DNA of 64,000 nt from Barnesiella sp. WM24. Its GTDB lineage: Bacteria > Bacteroidota > Bacteroidia > Bacteroidales > Muribaculaceae. The DNA lies in the NCBI RefSeq assembly GCF_004570975.1, contig NZ_SPPC01000004.1, positions 243,636-307,635 of the forward strand, given 5' to 3'. Made by a program: the position numbers and the translations under genes. The stretch's first letter is position 1, and each line of letters opens with the position of its first letter. A model generated the notes under the pieces. That model ran no database searches. It had not been told where the DNA came from and saw nothing but the letters and a program-made list of their open reading frames with translations. This document shows positions 47,290-56,764 of this stretch, one piece after another.

Positions 47290-48855
47290 ATGCACTACCA
47301 ACCAATTTTTTCATTAATCACTGCAATACTTGCAATGATGTTTACTTCGTGCAGCAAGGATGACGCCCCGGCATCATCGCCTGACCAACCTTATATCGAG
47401 ATTGCCCAGCAACTCCTTGAAAACGGAGTGGCGTTTAACTCCGAAGCTTCGGTCAAACAACTTGTCGTGACTTCCAACTGCGAGCTCTCAGTGTCAACGG
47501 TCAATCCGGAATGGTGTAAGGCTACCGTGGACAAGCCCAACGCAAGCGGACAATCCACAATCACCGTAGAGACCACTGCCAACGACTCCGATACAGAGCG
47601 CAAATCAAGCATCGAGATTACCGGAGGCGGATTATCACGACAAATCAGTGTCACTCAGGCGGCAAAACCGGAAGAAAAGCCCGACGAGCCACAAAAGCCC
47701 GACACCCCTGAGATTCCGGTAAGCGAAGCCGTAAAGTTTGCTCAGAGCATGGGCATGGGCTGGAATCTCGGTAATCAGATGGATGCCTATAACAACAATG
47801 TAGCCTCTGAAACAGCATGGGGAAACGGCAAAGCCACACAGGCACTGTTTGACCGTCTCGCCGAAACAGGGATACAGACCGTGCGCATCCCTGTAACCTG
47901 GCTCGGGCATATCGGGGACGCTCCCGATTACACAATCGACGCTGCATGGCTCGACCGAGTGGCCCAGCTCGTGAATTATGCTGAAAAAGCCGGGCTAAAA
48001 GCAATCGTCAATATCCATCATGACGGCGCCGACGGAAAACACTGGCTCGACATCAAGGGTGCGGCAAACGACCCGTCAATCAACGAGCGCGTAAAGGCAC
48101 AGCTCGCAGCGATGTGGACACAGATTGCGCAGAAATTCAGCGACAAAGGAGAGTTCCTTATCTTTGAAAGCCTCAACGAGATTCACGACGGAGGCTGGGG
48201 CTGGGGCGACAACCGCAAAGATGGCGGCAAGCAGTATCGCACCCTCAACGAATGGAATCAGACCTTCGTTGACGCCGTGCGCGCCACAGGAGGCAATAAC
48301 GCTACACGCTATCTCGGTGTGCCGAGCTACTGCACCAATCCGGAGCTTGCTCTTCTAAGCAGTTTCGTACTCCCCTCCGATCCCACCCCGGGTCGCCTGA
48401 TGGTATCGGTCCACTATTATACTCCTACCGAATTTTCGCTTGAGGACAAATTCAGCGAATGGGGTCACACAGGCGCGACCGGAAAGAAAGCGACCTACGG
48501 TGACGAGGATGCGGCAAACGACATATTCAACAAGCTGAAAAACAAGTTTGTCAGCAAAGGCATACCGGTATATATCGGTGAGACAGGCTGCGTACACCGC
48601 AGCTCGGAACGCGCCGAAAAATTCCGCAAGTATTACCTCGAATACATCTGCAAGGCGGCACGCGAGTATGGAATGCCGGCGATCTATTGGGACAATGGAA
48701 GCCGCGACGCCGGCAGAGAGTGTTCAGGACTTATCGACCACGCCAACGGCAACTATATCAACAACGGCAAGGAGATTCTTGAAATCATGGTCAAGGCAGC
48801 CACAAATGACGACCCTGACTACACGCTCTCTACCGTCTACAATTCAGCGCCGTAA
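47290..48855 (+). CDS. GH5 endoglucanase-type lipoprotein with BACON domain
   Basis: A 521-aa surface lipoprotein with lipobox FTSC (Cys21). Residues about 38-125 form a BACON domain (beta sandwich, ending SRQISVTQAA), then a Pro/Glu linker (126-142). The GH5 catalytic domain starts at about 145 (FAQSMGMGWNLGNQMDAYN). The acid/base is Glu297 in FESLNEIHDG and the nucleophile is Glu431 in VYIGETGCV; NIHHDG holds the conserved His pair. It should cleave beta-1,4-glucan, xyloglucan or mannan chains outside the cell; the exact substrate is not readable. No SusCD pair is next to it, so it stands alone with its own promoter and terminator. Confidence 0.93.
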   Translation: MHYQPIFSLITAILAMMFTSCSKDDAPASSPDQPYIEIAQQLLENGVAFNSEASVKQLVVTSNCELSVSTVNPEWCKATVDKPNASGQSTITVETTANDSDTERKSSIEITGGGLSRQISVTQAAKPEEKPDEPQKPDTPEIPVSEAVKFAQSMGMGWNLGNQMDAYNNNVASETAWGNGKATQALFDRLAETGIQTVRIPVTWLGHIGDAPDYTIDAAWLDRVAQLVNYAEKAGLKAIVNIHHDGADGKHWLDIKGAANDPSINERVKAQLAAMWTQIAQKFSDKGEFLIFESLNEIHDGGWGWGDNRKDGGKQYRTLNEWNQTFVDAVRATGGNNATRYLGVPSYCTNPELALLSSFVLPSDPTPGRLMVSVHYYTPTEFSLEDKFSEWGHTGATGKKATYGDEDAANDIFNKLKNKFVSKGIPVYIGETGCVHRSSERAEKFRKYYLEYICKAAREYGMPAIYWDNGSRDAGRECSGLIDHANGNYINNGKEILEIMVKAATNDDPDYTLSTVYNSAP

Positions 48856-48888
48856 CAGCGGGCGACACAGCCACAGGCAGCACGATAA

Positions 48889-48925
48889 AAATGTTTCCGG
48901 GGGAGTATTCCTGCCGGAAACATTT
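48889..48925 (+). terminator. terminator hairpin after the GH5 gene
   Basis: AAATGTTTCCGG (48889-48900) pairs perfectly with CCGGAAACATTT (48914-48925), a 12-bp stem 34 nt after the stop. The 3' arm itself ends in T residues. Confidence 0.8.
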
Positions 48926-49033
48926 CATTAATACAGGTCACCACGCTCATGTCCCACCATGAAAGGAGTAACGAAGAGTGAATAAATTAGGCTGAATTTT
49001 CACAGCCTGTGCTCATATACCGTGATTTTTCAC

Positions 49034-49041
49034 TAAATTTG
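49034..49041 (+). promoter_or_regulatory. -7 promoter element for ftsY
   Basis: TAAATTTG (TAnnTTTG), 27 nt before the ATG at 49069. It lies downstream of an in-frame ATG at 49009, which it therefore argues against. It may drive the whole ftsY-to-MBOAT chain. Confidence 0.5.
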
Positions 49042-49068
49042 CAGTGTAATTCTTTATTTGATATTCCG

Positions 49069-50031
49069 ATGGGTATATTCAGTTTCTTTTCCAAAGAGAA
49101 AAAAGAGACTCTTGACAAAGGGTTGGAGCGCACCAAGCAGGGTGTGTTCTCTAAATTGGCGCGCGCCGTAGCCGGCAAGTCAAAGATTGACGACGAGATA
49201 CTTGACAATCTTGAAGAGGTGTTTATCACTTCCGACGTAGGAGTAGAGACTACTCTCAAAATCATCGACCGGATTGAAAAGCGAGTGGCAAGGGACAAGT
49301 ATGTCAACTCATCGGAGCTAAACAATCTGCTCTGCGAGGAAATTACCGAACTCCTTGCGGAAAATAATGAAGAGTCATCACTTGAAGACTTCACTGTGCC
49401 TGAGGGTCACAAGCCCCATGTAATCATGGTGGTCGGTGTCAACGGCGTAGGCAAGACCACGACAATCGGCAAGCTTGCCCACCAGTTTAAGAAAGCCGGC
49501 AATAAAGTGATGCTCGGTGCAGCCGACACTTTCCGTGCCGCTGCCGTCGAGCAGCTTGACGTGTGGGGCGAGCGTGCAGGAGTGCCCGTAATCAAGCAGA
49601 AGCTTGGCGCCGACCCTGCATCGGTGGCATTTGACACCCTCCAGTCGGCAAAGGCAAATGACATAGATGTTGTAATCATCGACACAGCGGGACGCCTCCA
49701 CAACAAGAAGGGGCTAATGGACGAGCTGACCAAGATAAAGAATGTGATGCAGAAGGTTGTGCCCGACGCTCCTCACGAAGTATTGCTCGTACTTGACGGC
49801 TCTACGGGACAAAACGCCTTTGAGCAGGCACGCCAGTTTGTAGCCGCCACCAAGGTCAACGAGCTTGCCATAACCAAGCTTGACGGCACCGCCAAAGGCG
49901 GAGTTGTGATAGGCATCAGCGACCAGTTCCGCATTCCGGTAAAATATATCGGGCTCGGCGAAGGCATCGATGACCTTCAGGTGTTTCATAAAAAAGAATT
50001 TGTACAGTCACTCTTCGGCGACAATAAATAA
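49069..50031 (+). CDS. ftsY: signal recognition particle receptor FtsY
   Basis: GTPase that docks SRP-ribosome complexes at the membrane. From Met 49069 (MGIFSFFSKEKKETLDKGL) it has 320 aa, normal for Bacteroidetes forms with a very short A domain. The N domain runs to about 95. The G domain has GVNGVGKTTTIGKL (G1), AADTFRAAAVEQL, DTAGR (G3), TKLDGTAKGG (G4) and the closing GLGEGIDDLQVF. First gene of a dense plus-strand chain. Confidence 0.97.
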   Translation: MGIFSFFSKEKKETLDKGLERTKQGVFSKLARAVAGKSKIDDEILDNLEEVFITSDVGVETTLKIIDRIEKRVARDKYVNSSELNNLLCEEITELLAENNEESSLEDFTVPEGHKPHVIMVVGVNGVGKTTTIGKLAHQFKKAGNKVMLGAADTFRAAAVEQLDVWGERAGVPVIKQKLGADPASVAFDTLQSAKANDIDVVIIDTAGRLHNKKGLMDELTKIKNVMQKVVPDAPHEVLLVLDGSTGQNAFEQARQFVAATKVNELAITKLDGTAKGGVVIGISDQFRIPVKYIGLGEGIDDLQVFHKKEFVQSLFGDNK

Positions 50032-50043
50032 TCATTATCCGCT

Positions 50044-51336
50044 ATGGCACGAAAAAAAGTCGATGTCATAACTCTGGGCTGCTCAAAAAACCTTGTAGAC
50101 AGCGAGCGCCTGTTGAGCATGTTTTCAAGAAACGGGTTTGATGCCTGCCACGAGCCTGAACACTCGCGCGGCGACATCACGGTAATCAATACCTGCGGGT
50201 TTATCGGCGATGCCAAAGAGGAGTCAATCGACATGATACTCCGCTACATAGACGCCAAAAGCCGCGGGGAGATAAAGTCATTGTATGTGATGGGATGCCT
50301 GTCACAGCGCTACCTTGACGAACTGAAGGCTGAGATGCCCGAAGTAGACGGATGGTACGGAAAATTTGACTGGCATGAACTTGTCACTATGCTGTCGCGA
50401 GAGAATCCGGCGACATCGGAATATGACCGTGTAATCACCACCCCGCGCCACCATGCCTATATAAAAATAGCAGAAGGATGTAACCGTTTCTGCTCGTTCT
50501 GCGCGATACCGCTCATCACCGGACGATTCAAGTCACGCAGTATCGAAGAAATAACTAATGAAGTGACCGAGCTTGTAAAGCGCGGAGTCAAGGAGTTCAA
50601 CATCATCGCGCAGGACCTGTCAAGCTACGGAACCGACCTCTACGGGTCGCAACGTCTTGCAGAGCTGATTGACCGCATTGCGGAGATACCCGGTGTAGGG
50701 TGGATACGCCTTCACTACGCTTATCCGGCACAGTTCCCGATGGATATACTTGACGTGATGGCAAAACACCATAATGTCTGCAAGTATCTTGACATCGCCC
50801 TCCAGCATATCAGCGACAACGTGCTCGCCAACATGCGCCGCCACATAACCGGCGCACAGACCCGCGAACTGCTTGCCGAGATAAGACGCCGCGTGCCCGG
50901 CATACATATACGCACCACCCTCATGACCGGATTTCCCGGAGAGGGAGAGAAAGAGTTTGAGGAGCTGAAGGCTTTTGTGAAAGAGCAGCGCTTCGAGCGA
51001 ATGGGCGCATTTGCCTACTGCGAGGAGGAAGACACTTACGGTGCAAAACATTTCGACGATGACATACCCGAAGAGGTAAAACAGCAGCGACTGTCGGAAA
51101 TAATGGATATTCAGGCCGAGATTGCCACCGAAATAAACGAGTCAAAAATAGGTTCAACCATGCGGGTAATAATAGACCGCGAGGAAGATGAATATTACGT
51201 GGGCAGGACAGAATATGACTCTCCGGAGGTCGATCAGGAGGTGCTGATAAAGAAGAGCCGCAAGCTGGACAAGGGCGAGTTTTATGATGTCCGGATTACG
51301 GAAGCGCAATACTTCGATCTCATAGCAGAGATATGA
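50044..51336 (+). CDS. rimO: ribosomal protein S12 methylthiotransferase
   Basis: Radical-SAM enzyme that adds a methylthio group to an Asp of ribosomal protein S12. The 430-aa protein has an N-terminal UPF0004 domain with its three cluster cysteines (ITLGCSKNLVDSE, INTCGFIGDAKEES, MGCLSQRY). The radical-SAM CxxxCxxC motif is in EGCNRFCSFCAIPLITG, and a TRAM domain closes the protein (about 365-430). It lies 12 nt after ftsY and overlaps the isochorismate synthase gene by 4 nt. Confidence 0.96.
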   Translation: MARKKVDVITLGCSKNLVDSERLLSMFSRNGFDACHEPEHSRGDITVINTCGFIGDAKEESIDMILRYIDAKSRGEIKSLYVMGCLSQRYLDELKAEMPEVDGWYGKFDWHELVTMLSRENPATSEYDRVITTPRHHAYIKIAEGCNRFCSFCAIPLITGRFKSRSIEEITNEVTELVKRGVKEFNIIAQDLSSYGTDLYGSQRLAELIDRIAEIPGVGWIRLHYAYPAQFPMDILDVMAKHHNVCKYLDIALQHISDNVLANMRRHITGAQTRELLAEIRRRVPGIHIRTTLMTGFPGEGEKEFEELKAFVKEQRFERMGAFAYCEEEDTYGAKHFDDDIPEEVKQQRLSEIMDIQAEIATEINESKIGSTMRVIIDREEDEYYVGRTEYDSPEVDQEVLIKKSRKLDKGEFYDVRITEAQYFDLIAEI

Positions 51337-52376
51337 TGTTTTCTCCCGAAATAGCGGCGGCGGCACGACACTGCCTTGACCGCGGAATAAACTTTGCCGT
51401 GTATGCGATGCCTGGAAGCGACAGCGCGACATTTGTCGCTGACGACGGAGAGGCATGGACAGGCGACGAGGATGAGCTAAACGGATTTTTTCTGAATACG
51501 TTTCTCAACAAGCTGCCGATGCCTGTGGTGATACGCCCGCAATGGGACTGCCACAGCGTCATAGGGCATGACGGACCGGGCATAACAGCGATAAGCCGCC
51601 ATACTTCCACTCCGCGTGAAAAATATCTCCACGATATCGCCTGCCTGACCGAAGAGCTGAAACGTGACGGCGGCAAGACTGTAATATCTCGCGTAATCTG
51701 TGGCGACGCCGCCGGTATCGACTGGGTAACCGCAGCCGACAGATATTTTGACGCGTACCAGATGACATTCCGGTTTCTGTATCATACACGGCTTACGGGC
51801 GCGTGGCTTGGTGCATCGCCTGAAATAATACTGTCTCATGACAGAGGCGACAACACTGTGACAACGATGGCTCTTGCCGGCACTCGAGTGCGCTCTGACA
51901 AGCCTTGGGACGCTAAAAACGTGGAAGAGCACAGGTTTGTCACCGAATATATCGAAGCGGTGCTGAGAGCGGCAGGCGCTGTGCCTCACCTGCATGATGC
52001 TGAAAATATCGCTTATGGCGACATCGAGCATCTGTGTCACCGCATAACTGCCGGATACGACGGGTCAATACTGCGTCTGCTCAACATGCTCAGCCCTACT
52101 CCCGCACTCGCAGGTACGCCGCTTGAGGCTGCATTGCGCCACATTGCGGCTTACGAGAGCCATAGCCGCGACTGCTACGGAGGCTATGTGGGAGTCAGCG
52201 ACAGCAGCGGACTGCACGCTTATGTAAATCTGAGGAGTGTGAATTTTGACAAGACAGGCTACTGCATATATGCCGGCGGAGGCATAACGGCAGCCTCAAC
52301 GCCTGCCGACGAATGGGCGGAGACGGAAGCCAAGGTAAGGCGTCTGCAGTCAATAATAAAAGATGCCGGGAGATGA
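51333..52376 (+). CDS. menF: isochorismate synthase-like chorismate-binding enzyme
   Basis: Converts chorismate to isochorismate, the entry to menaquinone synthesis. The 347-aa protein has the C-terminal chorismate-binding fold: ALAGTRVRSDKPWDAKNVEEHRFVTEYIEAVL, the Mg-binding Glu region, HLCHRITAGY, PTPALAGTPLEAALRHI and RDCYGGYVGVSDSSGLHAYVNLRSV, YAGGGI. The N-terminal part is shorter than in E. coli MenF. No menD, menB, menC or menE is next to it here; instead it overlaps rimO and the first SGNH gene by 4 nt each. Salicylate or siderophore use cannot be excluded, but menaquinone is the likelier role in Bacteroidales. Confidence 0.88.
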   Translation: MMFSPEIAAAARHCLDRGINFAVYAMPGSDSATFVADDGEAWTGDEDELNGFFLNTFLNKLPMPVVIRPQWDCHSVIGHDGPGITAISRHTSTPREKYLHDIACLTEELKRDGGKTVISRVICGDAAGIDWVTAADRYFDAYQMTFRFLYHTRLTGAWLGASPEIILSHDRGDNTVTTMALAGTRVRSDKPWDAKNVEEHRFVTEYIEAVLRAAGAVPHLHDAENIAYGDIEHLCHRITAGYDGSILRLLNMLSPTPALAGTPLEAALRHIAAYESHSRDCYGGYVGVSDSSGLHAYVNLRSVNFDKTGYCIYAGGGITAASTPADEWAETEAKVRRLQSIIKDAGR

Positions 52377-53827
52377 ACGCGGAGCCTAAAGGAAAACCCT
52401 GGCTGATAATCTGTACAGCCATAGTGATTGTCGCGGCTGTGTCACAGCTCCCGTTGTCACGCATAAGCGGCGGAAAGCTTAACGACTTCAACCTGCTTTC
52501 TGACATATTTCCGGAAAATGACACGGCAACAGTAGCGACCGACAACAATCTGCTTGTCGACAAGGAGCTGATCGAGGCAATAAAAGAAGAGACGACAACC
52601 ACTCCACAACCCGCCGCCCGACAGCGGCATGACGACACCCCACCGGCTACGACTGCGCGCGACACGGTCGATGCAGTGGAAGAAAGACCGCTGCCCGAGG
52701 CAATAAGTCCGCGACACAACGGGATTGTCGTAATGGAAGATTACTCACCCGACGGAAACGGGCTCGCCCGTATCAAGGCGGCGCTTGAGGCAAGCGGCGA
52801 ACGCCTTGCGAGGATCGCTATCGTGGGCGACTCCTATATCGAGGGCGACATATTCACCCAGAATGTCAGGGAACATCTGCAGGACCGATATGGCGGAGGC
52901 GGTGTGGGATATGTCAACATGTACTCTGAATTTCCGGGATTCAGGCGCTCCGTCAGGCAGTCGGGAAGCGGCTGGACTACATATAATGCAAGTACTAAAG
53001 GACGCCGTGGAGCTTATCTGTCACTCAGCGAGCAATATTCAGTAAAAAGTCAGGATGCAGCTGCCGCCAAAGCGACATATAAAGGAGTCAACAAATATAA
53101 TAACCTCGGGTCATGGGGAGTGTCGCGATTCTTGTTTGTCAGCCCGCAAAGTTGCTTTATCCGCACAAAAAGCACTGATGACGAATGGGAGATACACGAA
53201 ATCACCGGTTCGCCCGAAGCTCAATGTATAGAGGTATCGGGCGCCACTCCGGCGTTTTCAGTATCGCTCACTGACCCGAATGTGACAGCTCTCGGGGTGT
53301 GGCTCGACGAGCATTGCGGTGTATCGGTCGACTGCATGTCATCACGTGGATTTTCGGGTGTCACGCTGTCAAAAGTCAGCGAGACGCTCAGCAGCGAGAT
53401 GCGGCGATATGTCGACTACGACCTTATCGTGCTTGAGTTTGGCATAAACGCGATGTCGGCGTCACAGCGCGACTACTCGGCATATTCCAACATAATGGTA
53501 AAGGTAATCGGTCACATGCGCCGATGCTATCCCGACGCCGATATACTCCTCATGGGCGTAGGCGACCGCGGACAAAAGACAGGCTCCGAGGTGAGGTCAA
53601 TGCCCGTCGCCGCAGCAATGGTAGAAGCGCAACGTAATGCGGCAAGAAAGGCCGGATGTGTGTTCTGGGACACGCGCGAGGCTATGGGAGGCGAGGGCGC
53701 AATCATAAAATGGGCATCACAGCAGCCTCCGCTCGCCAACAAGGATTACGTGCATCTCTCCCACTCCGGAGGCGCGAGACTTGCCGATGAATTTATTAAA
53801 TCATTTTTCAATGCTATCGAAAATTAG
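52373..53827 (+). CDS. membrane-anchored SGNH-fold hydrolase/acyltransferase (first of two)
   Basis: A 484-aa protein with one N-terminal membrane anchor (WLIICTAIVIVAAVSQL, about 10-26), a long disordered Thr/Pro/Glu linker (to about 115), then an SGNH/GDSL domain. Block I is IAIVGDSYIEGDIF (catalytic Ser154), block III is VLEFGINAMS, and the final Asp-His pair is in KDYVHLSHSGG. The Met at 52373 is preferred, because it overlaps the menF stop by 4 nt (ATGA) and is followed directly by the anchor. SGNH proteins paired with MBOAT proteins usually O-acetylate envelope polysaccharides or peptidoglycan. It overlaps the next gene by 17 nt. Confidence 0.82.
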   Translation: MNAEPKGKPWLIICTAIVIVAAVSQLPLSRISGGKLNDFNLLSDIFPENDTATVATDNNLLVDKELIEAIKEETTTTPQPAARQRHDDTPPATTARDTVDAVEERPLPEAISPRHNGIVVMEDYSPDGNGLARIKAALEASGERLARIAIVGDSYIEGDIFTQNVREHLQDRYGGGGVGYVNMYSEFPGFRRSVRQSGSGWTTYNASTKGRRGAYLSLSEQYSVKSQDAAAAKATYKGVNKYNNLGSWGVSRFLFVSPQSCFIRTKSTDDEWEIHEITGSPEAQCIEVSGATPAFSVSLTDPNVTALGVWLDEHCGVSVDCMSSRGFSGVTLSKVSETLSSEMRRYVDYDLIVLEFGINAMSASQRDYSAYSNIMVKVIGHMRRCYPDADILLMGVGDRGQKTGSEVRSMPVAAAMVEAQRNAARKAGCVFWDTREAMGGEGAIIKWASQQPPLANKDYVHLSHSGGARLADEFIKSFFNAIEN

Positions 53828-55076
53828 AACTATAATAATGACCCTGCTGCTGTCAGCGACAACACTTTCCTCGGCAGCCGGCGACACCGATGACAGCGAC
53901 GTCAGGGAAACCCCGCAGATGGATTTCTCCTACGACGAGGCTGACAGCATACCTTCATTCATTAAGCTTGACAGCAACCATATAATAATGAATGGCGCGG
54001 ACTGGAGTGACCTCATCCAAAAACTTGCGGCTGCCGACTCCAATACCGTCACAATTGTACATATCGGCGACTCCCACATTCAGGCCGACTTTGCCACAGG
54101 CAAGACACGCGCACTTCTACAGTCGCGCTATGGCAGCGCAGGCAGAGGGCTGATCGTACCGCTAAAGATTGCAGGCACCAATGAACCGCGAGACTATGCC
54201 ATCAAAAGCACATCGAAATGGCAGGCGTCAAAGCTGCTGAAGCCTGACGGGAAAGCGTCAATCGGCTTCACCGGCATAGGCATATCACCGGTAGATGAGA
54301 AAGCCGACCTGACCATCGCCACTCTGTCGCGCAGCGGAGATGCAGAACCATTCAGCGCATTGAAGATATATCATCTCGGCAAGCTTATGATTGATTCGGT
54401 GAGCTCATCGGATGAAGCCATATCATTTTCGGCGACATATACCGATTCTGTAACCACCCTGCTCCTGCCCTCGCCTGTCACACAGGTAACTATCGGCTTC
54501 ACCACCACCTGCGCAACTTCCATTTATGGCATAGTGCTCTCCAACGGCAGGCAAGGCGGCATACTTTACCATGCCATAGGCAATAACGGCGCCACATTCC
54601 ACAGCTACAACATGCTTCCTGATGATATAAACCGCACCGGCGACATCAGCCCCGACCTTATAATCGTGAGCCTTGGCGCCAACGAGGCCTTCAGCCGCAT
54701 GACCGGCGACGAGATATATCGCAGCATCGACCGATTCATCGCCAATCTGCGCAAGAATCGCCCTGACTGCAACATATTGCTCACGACACCGATGGAATGT
54801 CAAAAAAGCGTCCTCATCAGGAGAAAAGGCAAGAAACGCCGCCGCTCCTATAGTGTAAACGAAAAGGTAGCTACTGTACGCGACATAATCCTGAAATATG
54901 CCGCCGACCACAATGTGCCCGTCTATGACTGGTATGAGGTGGCAGGCGGAACCGGAGCCTCCGGCTCTTGGGTCAAAGAAGGGCTTATGGCGAAGGACCA
55001 CATCCATCACTCATATAAAGGCTACAGGCTCCACGGAAGCCTACTCTATGACGCATTAATCAATTCGACAAGATGA
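53811..55076 (+). CDS. secreted SGNH-fold hydrolase/acyltransferase (second of two)
   Basis: A 421-aa protein with a signal peptide (about 1-23, from MLSKIRTIIMTLLLSATTLS). The SGNH domain has block I VHIGDSHIQADF (Ser88), a central beta-rich insertion (about 110-250), LIIVSLGANEAF as block III, and the Asp-His pair in KDHIHHSYKGY. Its order of blocks resembles the first SGNH protein, so the two may be old duplicates that now divide steps. An in-frame ATG at 53781 adds ten residues before the signal peptide and is less likely. It overlaps the MBOAT gene by 4 nt (ATGA). Confidence 0.84.
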   Translation: MLSKIRTIIMTLLLSATTLSSAAGDTDDSDVRETPQMDFSYDEADSIPSFIKLDSNHIIMNGADWSDLIQKLAAADSNTVTIVHIGDSHIQADFATGKTRALLQSRYGSAGRGLIVPLKIAGTNEPRDYAIKSTSKWQASKLLKPDGKASIGFTGIGISPVDEKADLTIATLSRSGDAEPFSALKIYHLGKLMIDSVSSSDEAISFSATYTDSVTTLLLPSPVTQVTIGFTTTCATSIYGIVLSNGRQGGILYHAIGNNGATFHSYNMLPDDINRTGDISPDLIIVSLGANEAFSRMTGDEIYRSIDRFIANLRKNRPDCNILLTTPMECQKSVLIRRKGKKRRRSYSVNEKVATVRDIILKYAADHNVPVYDWYEVAGGTGASGSWVKEGLMAKDHIHHSYKGYRLHGSLLYDALINSTR

Positions 55077-56590
55077 TACATGCCGCGATAGACATAGAAA
55101 ACATAGATAAGTGTCTCGATCTTGAAAGGCTAAAGTCGGTGATGCTCTACGACCAGTCAAACCCTCTTCTCTTCAACACCGGACTGTTCATGCTGCTTTT
55201 TGTGGCTTTCCTTCTTCTCTATCAGATGCTGAGACGATGGCGCTCGGCAAAGCTTCTTGCCGTCATAGCCTTCTCGCTATATTTCTATTATAAGTCAAGC
55301 GCGGAATGTTGCTTTATCCTCCTTGGCGTATGTGTCAGCGACTATATTCTCGGACGGCTGCTCGGCTCGGTCAAAAGCACGATAGCCCGCAAGGCTATCG
55401 TGGCGGCAAATGTCATCATGAATGTGGGTATGCTGGTGTATTTCAAATATGTCAATTTGATATTCAGCACTATCGCCAACTTTGCCGATAAGCCGTTTGA
55501 CGCGTTTGACATAATACTTCCTGCGGGCATATCCTTTTTCACGTTCCGCTCTATAAGCTATATAGTCGACATCTACCGGGGTGACATAAAACCGGCTACA
55601 AATTTCCTTCACTACACCTTCTTTCTCACCTTCTTCCCGCCCCTTCTCGCAGGGCCCGTGGTGCGCGCCAAGGACATGCTCGGACAAATCGAGGCAAATC
55701 CTGTGGCTACACGCGCGATGACAGGCTCGGGACTGTTTCTCATCATGGCAGGACTCGTCAAGAAAGTAATCGTGGCCGATTATATCAGCGGCAACTTTGT
55801 CGACCGCGTGTTTGACAACCCGCTTATGTATTCCGGCTTCGAGAATCTTGTCGCCACCTATGGATTCACCCTGCAGCTTTACTGTGACTTCTCCGGCTAC
55901 TCCGACATGGCTATAGGCATCGCGCTCCTGCTCGGCTACAGGTTTAAAGACAATTTCAACGCACCGTTCAAGTCACAGAACCCGTCGGAATGGTGGCGCC
56001 GGTGGCACATCTCGCTCTCCACGTGGCTCCGCGACTATCTGTACATACCGATGGGAGGCAACCGCTGCTCCAAGACCCGAAACCATGCCAACCTGTTTAA
56101 CACCATGCTCATAGGTGGACTATGGCACGGCGCGTCATGGATGTATATCATATGGGGCGCGTGGAACGGACTTCTTCTCGTAGCCCACAAGACGGCACGC
56201 CGCATTTTCCCCCGCGTGAGCGAGAGCAACCGTGGCAAATGGTGGCGAGTGGCGGCAAATGTATTTCTTACGTTCAATCTGATGGCGTTAGGCATGATGT
56301 TTTTCCGCTCCCGCTCGATTGAGAATGTAAGAGACATGCTCTCGCAGATATTCACCAATTTTCACCCGGAGATTGCGCCCCAGTTCATCGAAGGCTATCT
56401 GCTCATTGTGGTTATCATGGCGGCAGGCTACATCATGCACTTCATGCCTTCACGCTGGACCGAGAGACTTAAACAGGGCTACACCGCCCTACCCCTTCTT
56501 CTGCAGGCAATCATCCTTGCGATAGTGATTCTCGTCATCATCCAGGTGCGCCAAAGCGACATCGTCCCCTTCATCTATCTCCAATACTGA
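55073..56590 (+). CDS. MBOAT-family membrane O-acyltransferase (AlgI/DltB/PatA-like)
   Basis: A 505-aa protein with about eleven membrane helices. The family core is complete: LLAGPVVRAKDMLGQIE, LYCDFSGYSDMAIGIALLLGYRFKDNFNAPF, NPSEWWRRWHISLSTWLRDYLYIPMGGNR and the catalytic histidine, His352, in LIGGLWHGASWMYIIWGAWNG. MBOAT proteins of this type pass an acetyl group from the cytoplasm to a partner SGNH enzyme outside. With the two upstream SGNH genes it forms a complete O-acetylation set. Followed by a separate promoter at 56634. Confidence 0.93.
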   Translation: MIHAAIDIENIDKCLDLERLKSVMLYDQSNPLLFNTGLFMLLFVAFLLLYQMLRRWRSAKLLAVIAFSLYFYYKSSAECCFILLGVCVSDYILGRLLGSVKSTIARKAIVAANVIMNVGMLVYFKYVNLIFSTIANFADKPFDAFDIILPAGISFFTFRSISYIVDIYRGDIKPATNFLHYTFFLTFFPPLLAGPVVRAKDMLGQIEANPVATRAMTGSGLFLIMAGLVKKVIVADYISGNFVDRVFDNPLMYSGFENLVATYGFTLQLYCDFSGYSDMAIGIALLLGYRFKDNFNAPFKSQNPSEWWRRWHISLSTWLRDYLYIPMGGNRCSKTRNHANLFNTMLIGGLWHGASWMYIIWGAWNGLLLVAHKTARRIFPRVSESNRGKWWRVAANVFLTFNLMALGMMFFRSRSIENVRDMLSQIFTNFHPEIAPQFIEGYLLIVVIMAAGYIMHFMPSRWTERLKQGYTALPLLLQAIILAIVILVIIQVRQSDIVPFIYLQY

Positions 56591-56633
56591 CCCTGCCATC
56601 CGGAATGGACAATGGTTAGCGACATATTTTTGT

Positions 56634-56641
56634 TATATTTG
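56634..56641 (+). promoter_or_regulatory. -7 promoter element for the DUF6155 gene
   Basis: TATATTTG (TAnnTTTG) about 120 nt before the start codon. The long leader makes the assignment uncertain. Confidence 0.35.
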
Positions 56642-56764
56642 TATTATTTTGTCAGGCAGCATGCCGGGTTAGCAGATATCGGGTTATTTATAGCAGAAAT
56701 ATCGTGCATCACCGCGTCACCTTGCCAAGCAGGATTACCGGAATACTAATTTTAATAGCCGTTT

